A stretch of DNA of 64,000 bases from UPXZ01 sp964634605. GTDB taxonomy: Bacteria > Bacteroidota > Bacteroidia > Bacteroidales > Paludibacteraceae. The translations under genes were made by a program, and so were the position numbers. A model generated the notes under the pieces. The model worked only from the letters and a program-made list of their open reading frames with translations, ran no database searches and was not told where the DNA came from. Where the stretch lies: assembly GCA_964634605.1 (NCBI GenBank), contig CAZWLJ010000009.1, positions 1-64,000 on the forward strand, given 5' to 3'. Numbering within the stretch: position 1 is the stretch's first letter; each line of letters starts with the position of its first letter. Positions 25,671 to 34,323 of the stretch are shown one piece after another.

Positions 25671-28442
25671 CTACGATAATTCACTTTCTTTTTTCAGAAA
25701 ACGAATGCTGGAAGTGCCGTATTTTGTAATCAGATTTACGATATAAATGCCTGATGCATAATCTTTTGTAATTAATGTAGTAATACCGGATGTTACACTG
25801 GTAGCGAACATTCGTCTTCCGGCAGAGCTATACACAGTCATGTAACCCTGTTGCGGAATTGAAATTTTCAAATCCGAAGTTACCGGATTAGGAAAAATTT
25901 TTAGCTCATTACCTGCATTTTCAGCAGCAACGTGAGTGCCGGAGAGTGAAACTACTTTAATATCGTCCCAGACAGCCTGAGCACGATATGTGCGAACTCC
26001 CACTGTTCCTGAAGCAAATGAATTATCTGTCATGTCAATTTTAGGATTGACCATATCATCCACATAAATTTTAATATTTGAGCCTTTCGCTACAATCCTT
26101 ATATTATACCACTGATTGGCATTAATATCCATATTCATCACTTTCAACGAAGTCCAGGCACCATTCGATTTTCCAAAATCAATTCGTTTAGCCGAACTGC
26201 TTATTCCAAAATAATATCCGTTATATTCATCGGGTCCAAACGACAATCTGCTTGCTCTGAAAATCAAGCCACCATCTCCATCACCGTTTACCTTAACTTT
26301 TGCAGTATAGGTGAAATCGTTAAAATTGGTGGCAGTGAAAACTGATTTTGAACTGGGATGACTGGCTTCGACGTTAGTAGCGTTATATTCACCGTTATCC
26401 ACATAAAAACTACCTCCGTATTGCACCCATCCTTCCTGCCCGGTTGAAAAATTCTCAACAAATGATGTCGTCATCATCTGGTTTGCTCCGATTATTGGCA
26501 GTACGGTAGCCCGCAGTGTACCCGTTCCATAGGGAACTAAGGTAACCTTTTCGACAGGTTCTGAAGATTCTACCGGACCGTAAGGCGGATCGGTTGCTAT
26601 TCTTTCATTTAACGCATACACCCAAGAAGGCACTTTTCGGGCCGAAACTGTCATTGTAACCGGCGTACCGGATTGTTCAAAAGGATTATCGGGCATCGCT
26701 TTTCTATTTATTTGGATGGAAGATTCCGGATTATTTTTGTCTATAATTAGGGCATAATTCCACGATGCAACAGGATGCACTTCGTACTCTCTGAAACCAT
26801 TACCATAATCATTCCTAACCGACCAGTTTTCTTTAATATGCAGCGAATAAACCAAAGGGCCACGATGAATACTTATGGCATTATTAAGTTCTTCGTTTAC
26901 CCGGATTTTCATCGGAAGTGTAAGTATCACCACATCACCATTGCTCCAGGTTCTGTTTATAGTAAAAAAATTACCAGCAACTACACCTTCCTGAATTACT
27001 CCGTTTACTTTAATTTGAGGTTCTTTACACCACGCTGGTATTCTGAATTTCAATGGAAATGCGATTTCGTCTGGAGTTGATAAAGTAAAAGTTAACAGTT
27101 CATCAAAAGGATAATCTGTTGTTTCCCTGATGCTTACTTCTGCTCCATTTCCGACAAATGCCGTTACCGATGAAGGCCCGTAAGCCATTGCAGCCAATCC
27201 GTTATCTGCTGTGGCTGCCCACATTGTTTTCACAAAATAAGGCCAGCCCATGTGAAAGTCAAAACGACAGCAACCATAACCTGAATAGGGCCCCGGCATA
27301 TTTCCATTTTCGTAATTTTGACCAAAAGCATAGTATCCGAATTTACTGATAACCTGATTTGCCTGCTGATAATACTGCATCCCTTTAATGTCGCTGGTGA
27401 GTCCACCGGGAAGTGCATTGAAAGCGACTTTCTCCAGTTGATCGCCTATCGAAACATCACCCAAAATCATTTGAGCTGTTTCATTGGTTTGCATCTGTTC
27501 AACAACCGAGCATAACTCCAATCCCGTCATTGAGGATTTTCCGGCCAGCATTTCACTACCCGACTGCATACCGTAAGGTTGTCCGTGATCGCACAGCAAA
27601 TGCTCTCTGCCATGAAAATAGGCATCCTTATCGGCAGATGAATGTGATTTTTGATAATAAATCACCGGCATTTTCATGGCTTGTGGAACATTTACATTGT
27701 GCTTGGGCTGAAAATCAGTTCCAAAGCAGTTAAATTTGTTATTGGTAAGAATATCTGTCCAATCGTATGCCTGACTTTTGAGTTTATCGGCCAGTTCAAG
27801 CAGAAAAGTATCGCCGGTCCGGTTGTAAAGCCAGAATACAATTTCGATGTTATCACCGGCACGGGATCTCCCCCAACTGTTAAGTAGCTGATTGTCAATT
27901 GTGTTAAATTGATATTGAAAATATTTAGTAAGAAAAGGAATAATCCTTGGATCGTTTGTAGCTTCGTAATAATCGCGGATAGCATAAAGCATGGGCATAC
28001 GCGCCCACCAGTCATTATTTCCTTTCGGACCGAAAAATCCGTTTCGCATTTGATTGTTCAGCGACCAGTCAATCCACTTTTGAGCTTTAGTTTTAAGTTC
28101 CTGATCATTAAGAACATAAGCTAACGCCACAAGTCCCTTTACGTAATAAGGAGCACGCTCCCAACTGTCACCGCTTCCGCCCAGCCAGTCGCTGCCCGGA
28201 CCTAAATCACCGGGACTATTATAAAGCGTTTCGGCATGACCGGTCAGTCCCTCATTTTGCAGTTGTAATTGCCTGAGCAGCCACCCTTCAGCTTTGACCG
28301 AGCCAATTGGAAGCGGTGTAAACGGAACTTCGATAAGCGGAGCTTTATTGTTAATATAATTTCCGGCAAAAACTTCAGAGGTCATAAATACACTTCCAAT
28401 AATAATTGCAACTGTCAAAACCGTTATTTTGCTGTTTTCCAT
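25671..28442 (-). CDS. GH127-type beta-L-arabinofuranosidase-like enzyme with LamG-like domain and T9SS tail
   Basis: The 923-aa protein has a signal peptide and an (alpha/alpha)6-barrel domain of the DUF1680/GH127 type (about 38-640). The zinc/cysteine site expected for GH127 is visible as Glu309-Leu-Cys311 (TGLELCSVVEQ) and Cys391-Cys392 (SGYGCCRFDFHMGW). Known members release beta-L-arabinofuranose using a cysteine nucleophile. A CBM66/LamG-like jelly roll follows (about 665-840, with GGLIFRASRLSFGPDEYNGY). Residues from about 845 form a T9SS type A sorting domain (LKIFPNPVTSDLKISIPQQG). It is probably cell-surface. It lies between a GH76 and a GH2 in the PUL, with 29 bases to the GH76 gene. 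Arabinofuranose is the best substrate guess, but other GH127 activities exist. Confidence 0.8.
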   Translation of the reverse strand: MENSKITVLTVAIIIGSVFMTSEVFAGNYINNKAPLIEVPFTPLPIGSVKAEGWLLRQLQLQNEGLTGHAETLYNSPGDLGPGSDWLGGSGDSWERAPYYVKGLVALAYVLNDQELKTKAQKWIDWSLNNQMRNGFFGPKGNNDWWARMPMLYAIRDYYEATNDPRIIPFLTKYFQYQFNTIDNQLLNSWGRSRAGDNIEIVFWLYNRTGDTFLLELADKLKSQAYDWTDILTNNKFNCFGTDFQPKHNVNVPQAMKMPVIYYQKSHSSADKDAYFHGREHLLCDHGQPYGMQSGSEMLAGKSSMTGLELCSVVEQMQTNETAQMILGDVSIGDQLEKVAFNALPGGLTSDIKGMQYYQQANQVISKFGYYAFGQNYENGNMPGPYSGYGCCRFDFHMGWPYFVKTMWAATADNGLAAMAYGPSSVTAFVGNGAEVSIRETTDYPFDELLTFTLSTPDEIAFPLKFRIPAWCKEPQIKVNGVIQEGVVAGNFFTINRTWSNGDVVILTLPMKIRVNEELNNAISIHRGPLVYSLHIKENWSVRNDYGNGFREYEVHPVASWNYALIIDKNNPESSIQINRKAMPDNPFEQSGTPVTMTVSARKVPSWVYALNERIATDPPYGPVESSEPVEKVTLVPYGTGTLRATVLPIIGANQMMTTSFVENFSTGQEGWVQYGGSFYVDNGEYNATNVEASHPSSKSVFTATNFNDFTYTAKVKVNGDGDGGLIFRASRLSFGPDEYNGYYFGISSSAKRIDFGKSNGAWTSLKVMNMDINANQWYNIRIVAKGSNIKIYVDDMVNPKIDMTDNSFASGTVGVRTYRAQAVWDDIKVVSLSGTHVAAENAGNELKIFPNPVTSDLKISIPQQGYMTVYSSAGRRMFATSVTSGITTLITKDYASGIYIVNLITKYGTSSIRFLKKESELS

Positions 28443-28471
28443 AACTAAATATTTTCTTTGTATTTATCTTC

Positions 28472-30685
28472 TTACTTTTTTATAAACGGAGCAGTTGATT
28501 TTCCACTTTTTGTATTTAATTCAACAAAATAAACTCCCGGCTGAAAATTTTCCACATCTAAGCAGGTAGTTCCTTCTGTGATGCTGGAAGAAAACATTCG
28601 CTTACCATCAGGATTGAAAATCATCAGATGCCCTTTATTCATGCTTTTAATAAAAAAATAGTGCATGGTTGGGTTGGGATAAAGCTGCATAACTGAAGAA
28701 AAATCAGGATTCTTCAATCCGGTTTCTGCAGTGTTAAATCTAAAACTATCCACTTTGAAACCATTACCTTTATAAACCAGATAAATTTTCTGTAATCCAA
28801 CCGGACTAATATCCAAATTACAATTTACAGTACTCATAAGTCCTGAATTATCAGCCGGAACAATGGCTGTTCCGAGTAACTGACCCGCGGGACTACCCAA
28901 CCGGATTTCGACAGAGCCGGCTGAAACACCACCGATGATACGTAATGAAGCAGATTTTGCCTGCTCAGTTCCAAAATCAACATTTGAATAGACAGAATGA
29001 TAATTGTTCAAAATATTCCCAAGTATTTTTTCGTTTTCGTTTACAGGATTTTGTTCAACCAATATCCCTTTGAGATAATCGAAATGTTCAGCTTCTATGG
29101 TGGAATAAGCGTCTTTGATTATCAGATTTTTGTCGAGTGGAGCATTAAAAGCAGCCGATACAGCAGTAGATACGCCAAAAGGTTGATTACTATAATTATA
29201 GCCATCGGAAAAAATGAAATTTTCGGTAGATTTTTCCCACCAGGCCGTCCATGAAATTCGTTTTGAATTGCGGTTATTGAAAGCGTGAAGCGCATTGCGC
29301 TGCAACCATTCAACTGACTGGGGCTGAGCCAGATCGACAATATAGCGTCGAAGATAGCGAATTAAAATTCCTTTGAAACCCTGTAAATCGTTTCCGCTGC
29401 CACACACTCGTATTACACCGTGCACGTTGCACAAGTCTTTTCGTGTCCATTCTACTATATTGTGTGCATCGTTTTTGTACATTTCATCACCATACCGGTT
29501 ATAAAGCATCAATGCTGCTCCCAGAAAAGTTCCCTGATTATAGGTGGAAACCCAATAATTAACAACAGAAAAAACTCCGTTATTCCACACACCGGCATCA
29601 AAAACTTTACCATTGGCCGGGTCGTAAAGATATTGTCTTTGGAGCGTATAAAGATTTCTGGCTTTTTCAAAGTAAGTATCGTCGCCTGTAGCAATGGCAA
29701 GATAGCAAGCTGCAACTTCAGCCGGTCCGTTGATGCAGGAGTTTGTCCCCTGATTATTGAGCGGAGTTTCTTTCCAGCGAAGCATTCCCGACGGGAGTAA
29801 AGCGCGGGCGTACATTTTATCAAAATTGTTTCGGGCATGATTCAGATACCTGCCATCATCGAACATAAGATAGGCTCTGACGGCAACCAGTACCATCCAG
29901 GCAATGTCATCGTTGTACTCGTTATACATCCAATCGGTTTTGTTACGGTAGGTAAAATTGAGGTACAGTTGCGAAAACATTTCTTTATGTACTGGATTTC
30001 CGGTGGTTTCAAATGCATCGAGCACCGTCTCGAACATTTCGGCATCGCCCCACCAACCACCCGACCCCAACACGTGGCCAACGGAAGCAGGTTTGTAATA
30101 ATAATCCTTCCAGCCTTTCATCATCTCTTCGCGCAAAGCCGGAGTAACCAGATTAGGTATCTCATTCGTCAGCTCAACCTTCCACATCTGACGAATGGAA
30201 TCTGTAGTTGCATTTTTAAGCTGTACTTTCACTCCGGATCCATCCGAATTATCCAACTGTTCGAGGTAAAGGTAATTATCCGATGATTTCATTGAAAACC
30301 GGATAAAATACGTGTCGGGATATGCTAAATTTTTGACCGGAACAAATTCCCACTGAAAATAGCCGCTTTGGTCGTTCGCATCCTGCTCTATCCTGTCACC
30401 CGGTTTTGGACGCAGCGTGCTGTAATGCAATGCTTTACCGGTATAAGCGTTGGTAAGAAAAAAGAAATTACCATTTGCCTGTTCAAGTTTCCATTTTTGA
30501 GAGTTCACGTTGGTTTCCGTCCAGGTTACCACATCTGCTTTGTTGTCTAAAGATGAATTTCGCACCGAAAGCGATTTATTTTCTGACAGGGAATTAATTT
30601 TATATGTTTTCCCGGATATAATTTCAGCAGCATGTATAAGATGAAGACTTGTTAATAAAAACAGCAGTATAAATAGTCGTTTCAT
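28472..30685 (-). CDS. GH76 alpha-1,6-mannanase-like enzyme with ricin-type lectin, CBM6-like domain and T9SS tail
   Basis: The 737-aa protein has a signal peptide and a ricin-B-type lectin domain (about 22-172, ending QMWKVEL). The GH76 (alpha/alpha)6 barrel (about 185-515) carries the adjacent catalytic Asp259-Asp260 pair in YNEYNDDIAWMV. A CBM6-like module follows (about 525-655, starting TIEAEHFDYLKG), and a T9SS sorting domain starts near 667 (MQLYPNPTMHYFFIK). GH76 enzymes are endo-acting alpha-1,6-mannanases that cut the backbone of fungal alpha-mannan or similar mannosides. The architecture suggests a surface enzyme that binds its polymer. It is one of two GH76 genes in this PUL. Confidence 0.85.
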   Translation of the reverse strand: MKRLFILLFLLTSLHLIHAAEIISGKTYKINSLSENKSLSVRNSSLDNKADVVTWTETNVNSQKWKLEQANGNFFFLTNAYTGKALHYSTLRPKPGDRIEQDANDQSGYFQWEFVPVKNLAYPDTYFIRFSMKSSDNYLYLEQLDNSDGSGVKVQLKNATTDSIRQMWKVELTNEIPNLVTPALREEMMKGWKDYYYKPASVGHVLGSGGWWGDAEMFETVLDAFETTGNPVHKEMFSQLYLNFTYRNKTDWMYNEYNDDIAWMVLVAVRAYLMFDDGRYLNHARNNFDKMYARALLPSGMLRWKETPLNNQGTNSCINGPAEVAACYLAIATGDDTYFEKARNLYTLQRQYLYDPANGKVFDAGVWNNGVFSVVNYWVSTYNQGTFLGAALMLYNRYGDEMYKNDAHNIVEWTRKDLCNVHGVIRVCGSGNDLQGFKGILIRYLRRYIVDLAQPQSVEWLQRNALHAFNNRNSKRISWTAWWEKSTENFIFSDGYNYSNQPFGVSTAVSAAFNAPLDKNLIIKDAYSTIEAEHFDYLKGILVEQNPVNENEKILGNILNNYHSVYSNVDFGTEQAKSASLRIIGGVSAGSVEIRLGSPAGQLLGTAIVPADNSGLMSTVNCNLDISPVGLQKIYLVYKGNGFKVDSFRFNTAETGLKNPDFSSVMQLYPNPTMHYFFIKSMNKGHLMIFNPDGKRMFSSSITEGTTCLDVENFQPGVYFVELNTKSGKSTAPFIKK

Positions 30686-30763
30686 GTTTTTTCTTTTTAA
30701 TTTCTCTTTCCTAAAACAGATTGAAAATGAATGGATTATATTATTTTAAAACCAAAAACGACC

Positions 30764-31999
30764 TTAGTAAACAACCGGAGTTGCTTTGCTAACTTTTACT
30801 TTTTCACGTCGAATAGGTATTTTCCGCATCCAGGTCGCACAGCGCCAAAGCCATTCCACAGGCCCGTAATAGAATTTCTTCAACCACACATGGCTGAAAA
30901 TCAGTTGAACGCTAAAAATAACAAAACCAACCAGCAGAGATTGCAAGAAAGTGATTTCGACAGCCAGATTAAGTCCGAAACCATAAAACAACGGCACTCC
31001 GATAAAACCCTGCAGCATGTAATTGGATGCACTCATTCTCCCTACAGGCGCAATAAAATCCAATGTTTTCCGGGCTTTTGTTTTATAATACAATAGTGTA
31101 AAACCACTCACATACATTGCCATCATGCCAAGGTTTGAATACATTTTGAAAAGCGTGGTACCGGCGCGCAGCGTAAAACCTTCGGCTCCAAAAGCGGGTA
31201 GCGACAACACCACAGCGTAAAAAAACAGGAAAACAGCTATACTGTAAGGTAATATCTTACGGCTGTAATGAATCATTTTTTCTTCACTTTTGTGAATTCC
31301 CTGCCTGCCGATTAACATTCCGGCAATAAACAATCCGATTATCTGCGGATATCGTGCATAATTAACGACCCACAGCAGTTTTGCCAGGAGTCCATCCCAC
31401 ATATTGAAGCGTAAAACTTCTGCAAATGTGCCGTTTCTAAAGACAGGGTCAGCTTTTGCGTATAAACTATCCATTAAAACAATCAGTTTTGTAGGCTCGT
31501 TGGGTGCATTTCCTATTAATAACGATTCAAAAATGATTATATCCGGAATTTGCAGCAGCATCAGTACAGTTAGCCCAATCAGCCACTTTGTCGGAACTTT
31601 GAAAAGTGGAATCAGCAGAACTCCCAGCATGGCGTAAACGATAAAAAATTCACCCATATAAATCATGCTGTTGATATATCCGAGGACAAATAACAGCATC
31701 ATCCGCCAGAGAAACCGAAACCTGAAATCTTCTCCTTTGGCTGCCTGAGAATCCATTTGCATAAAAAAGCTTAATCCGAAAAGGAGCGAGAATATGGCAT
31801 AGGCCTTCCCTGCAATTAAAAAAGAGAGCGTTTTAAATACCCAGGTGTCAATTTTTTGTAATATTGGTGATGAAATTTCCGGTGTTACAAAAAGATCAAA
31901 ATGCTCCATGCAGTGAAATATTAAAATACCGAACAATGCAAATCCGCGAAGTGCATCAATTGAATTTATACGGTTTTTAGGCACAAAAGTCTCCATCAA
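30764..31999 (-). CDS. DUF418-family polytopic membrane protein
   Basis: The 411-aa protein has about ten hydrophobic segments. It opens with the DUF418/acyltransferase-like signature INSIDALRGFALFGILIFH and carries the family's later block DFIAPVGRMSASNYMLQGF near residues 310-340. The biochemical role of DUF418 proteins is not settled; they resemble membrane acyltransferases and are sometimes called transporters. It is the only integral inner-membrane protein in this part of the PUL, 17 bases downstream of the GH92 gene. It could modify or move a breakdown product, or be a passenger. The N-terminus faces no signal-peptidase site. Confidence 0.75.
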   Translation of the reverse strand: MMETFVPKNRINSIDALRGFALFGILIFHCMEHFDLFVTPEISSPILQKIDTWVFKTLSFLIAGKAYAIFSLLFGLSFFMQMDSQAAKGEDFRFRFLWRMMLLFVLGYINSMIYMGEFFIVYAMLGVLLIPLFKVPTKWLIGLTVLMLLQIPDIIIFESLLIGNAPNEPTKLIVLMDSLYAKADPVFRNGTFAEVLRFNMWDGLLAKLLWVVNYARYPQIIGLFIAGMLIGRQGIHKSEEKMIHYSRKILPYSIAVFLFFYAVVLSLPAFGAEGFTLRAGTTLFKMYSNLGMMAMYVSGFTLLYYKTKARKTLDFIAPVGRMSASNYMLQGFIGVPLFYGFGLNLAVEITFLQSLLVGFVIFSVQLIFSHVWLKKFYYGPVEWLWRCATWMRKIPIRREKVKVSKATPVVY

Positions 32000-32016
32000 T
32001 GTTATCTCTTTTTTGA

Positions 32017-34296
32017 TTAATTATTTTTCTGATTTGAAAACGAATAAGGCAAATCATCATTTGAAACACCTCTGTTTGTATTTGGATTATTATCCATTTG
32101 GAATTTAAGTTTCATTCCTTTTTTTATGGCATCGATTTCAAGGAAATTACGCGTGTAATTTTTTCCGTTGACTTTCAGAGATTTTACATATACATTTTCT
32201 TTGTTATTGTTTTCAGTGATTATTTCCACCTTTTTACCATTATCCAGATGAAGTATTGCTTTCGGGAAAATGGGTGAACCAAGTACATACTGGCCGCTTC
32301 CGGGACAAACGGGATAAAATCCCAATGCCGAGAAAACGTACCAGGCAGAAGTCTGTCCGTTGTCCTCGTCGCCACAATATCCATCGGGAGCAGGTGTGTA
32401 CATCCTGTCCATTACTTCGCGCAGATGATACTGAGCCTTCCACGGGGCTCCTGAATAATTGTAGAGGTAAATCATGTGCTGAATCGGCTGATTTCCGTGG
32501 GCATAATTTCCCATATTCATAATCTGCATTTCGCGGATTTCGTGGATTGTTGAGCCATAATAGCTGTCGTCGAAAATCGGAGGCAATGAAAATACCGTAT
32601 CCAGCATTTGGTTGAAGGTGTTTTTTCCTCCCATCAAATCGATCAGACCTTGCGGATCATGAAAAACCGACCAGGTATAATGAAGTGAATTTCCTTCGGT
32701 AAAGTCTCCTCCCCATTTGAACGGGCTGAATGGCTCTTTAAATTCTCCGTTTTCTTTTCGGCCAACCATCAGATTGTATTTTTTATTGAAAAGATTGCGG
32801 TAATTCTGACTCCGTTTGGCGTAAACTTCAATTTCCTTTTCCGGTTTTCCCAAAGCTTTCCCCAGTTGGTAAATACACCAGTCGTTGTAGGCATATTCCA
32901 GAGTGCGGGCGGCGCTTTCGTTGATTCCAATGTCATTGGGCACATAACCCAACTCATAATAATAAACATACCCCAAACGCCCGGTTGATGATATCCTGGG
33001 GTGAACACTATTGGCCGTTTTTACGATTCCTTCCCAAAGAATATCGGGTTCTTTCACTTTCACTCCCTGTAAATATGCATCTGTCAATACGGAGGCTGAG
33101 TTATTCCCTACCATGCAAGGCCTGTGTCCCGGGCTTGCCCATTCGGGGAAGAAATTACTCTCTTTGTAGGTATTAATCAGTCCTTCCTGCATTTTGCGGT
33201 TCATTTCAGGGTAAAGCAGATTCAGCAAAGGAAACAGGCTTCGGAACGTATCCCAGAATCCGGTATCGGTAAACATATATCCGGGCAACACCTTTCCGTT
33301 GTAAGGACTGTAATGCATTACATTTTCGGCTTTGTCATATTCAAAAAAACTACGGGGAAAAAGCACTGAACGATAAAGACTCGAATAGAAAGTCCGGAGC
33401 TGATCGATATTTGTCGTTTCCACTTCCACTTTGCCCAATATTTCGTTCCAGCGATTTTTTCCGTCCGCTTTTATCTCCTCAAAACTACGATTACCTAATT
33501 CTTCCATATTCAGTTCAGCTTGTTCGAAACTGATAAATGATGATGCAACACGGGCATGAATCAATTCACCTCTTTTTGTAGAAAATCCGATGATGCCACC
33601 GGAATGATTTGAGTTTGAAACCAATCCGTTTTCCTTTATTTCACCATTTTCAACACTTGCTTTATAAGTAAAATCTTTGTCAAATTCGATGACAAAATAA
33701 TTTTTGAAATTTTCGGGAACTCCGCCGGTGTTTTTGGTAGTATAACCTATTATTTTTTTCTCTTCGGGGATAATTTTCACATACGATCCATTATCAAACG
33801 CATCAATTACCACGTAAGATTTTTCATTCTTTGGAAAAGTAAAACGAAACATGGCTGCTCTTTCGGTCGGAGTGATTTCCGTTACTACATCATAATCAGC
33901 AAGATACGCCTTATAATAATGCGGTTTTGCAATTTCGGCTTTGTGCGAAAACCAACTTGCCCGCTGATCTTCGTTGAAAACAGGTTTTCCGGTTACAGGC
34001 ATGATGGAAAACTGGCCATAATCGTTGATCCACGGGCTTGGCTGATGCGTCTGCTTGAAACCACGAATTTTATCGGCATCATATGTATAAGCCCACCCAT
34101 CGCCCATTTTTCCGGTTTGCGGCGTCCAGAAACTCATCCCCCAGGGCAATGCAATAGCCGGATACGTGTTTCCGGTGGAAAGCGAATGTTTGGATTGTGT
34201 ACCGACAAGCGTACTGACATAGTCAATCGGCGTTTGACTTTGCGCCTGCAGAAAAAACGAGCACACAAAGAGTAAAAGACTGATTCTTTGTTTCAT
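32017..34296 (-). CDS. GH92 alpha-mannosidase-like enzyme with Gln at the general-acid position
   Basis: The 759-aa protein has a signal peptide (about 1-21) and the full GH92 architecture: an N-terminal beta-sandwich and an (alpha/alpha)6 catalytic domain. Blocks include FTDTGFWDTFRSLFPLL, PEWASPGHRPCMVGNNS and PDGYCGDEDNGQTSAWYVF; the last holds the Asp residues for the general base. The usual HGNEPSHH motif instead reads HGNQPIQH, so the catalytic-acid Glu is Gln603 (codon CAG, confirmed on the minus strand). GH92 enzymes are calcium-dependent exo-alpha-mannosidases. The Gln variant is known from enzymes that release mannose from mannose-alpha-1-phospho-6-mannose, where no acid is needed. 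It is probably periplasmic; no T9SS domain is seen. Confidence 0.9.
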   Translation of the reverse strand: MKQRISLLLFVCSFFLQAQSQTPIDYVSTLVGTQSKHSLSTGNTYPAIALPWGMSFWTPQTGKMGDGWAYTYDADKIRGFKQTHQPSPWINDYGQFSIMPVTGKPVFNEDQRASWFSHKAEIAKPHYYKAYLADYDVVTEITPTERAAMFRFTFPKNEKSYVVIDAFDNGSYVKIIPEEKKIIGYTTKNTGGVPENFKNYFVIEFDKDFTYKASVENGEIKENGLVSNSNHSGGIIGFSTKRGELIHARVASSFISFEQAELNMEELGNRSFEEIKADGKNRWNEILGKVEVETTNIDQLRTFYSSLYRSVLFPRSFFEYDKAENVMHYSPYNGKVLPGYMFTDTGFWDTFRSLFPLLNLLYPEMNRKMQEGLINTYKESNFFPEWASPGHRPCMVGNNSASVLTDAYLQGVKVKEPDILWEGIVKTANSVHPRISSTGRLGYVYYYELGYVPNDIGINESAARTLEYAYNDWCIYQLGKALGKPEKEIEVYAKRSQNYRNLFNKKYNLMVGRKENGEFKEPFSPFKWGGDFTEGNSLHYTWSVFHDPQGLIDLMGGKNTFNQMLDTVFSLPPIFDDSYYGSTIHEIREMQIMNMGNYAHGNQPIQHMIYLYNYSGAPWKAQYHLREVMDRMYTPAPDGYCGDEDNGQTSAWYVFSALGFYPVCPGSGQYVLGSPIFPKAILHLDNGKKVEIITENNNKENVYVKSLKVNGKNYTRNFLEIDAIKKGMKLKFQMDNNPNTNRGVSNDDLPYSFSNQKNN

Positions 34297-34323
34297 TTCC
34301 TTTTAGTATTAATTATTATATTT

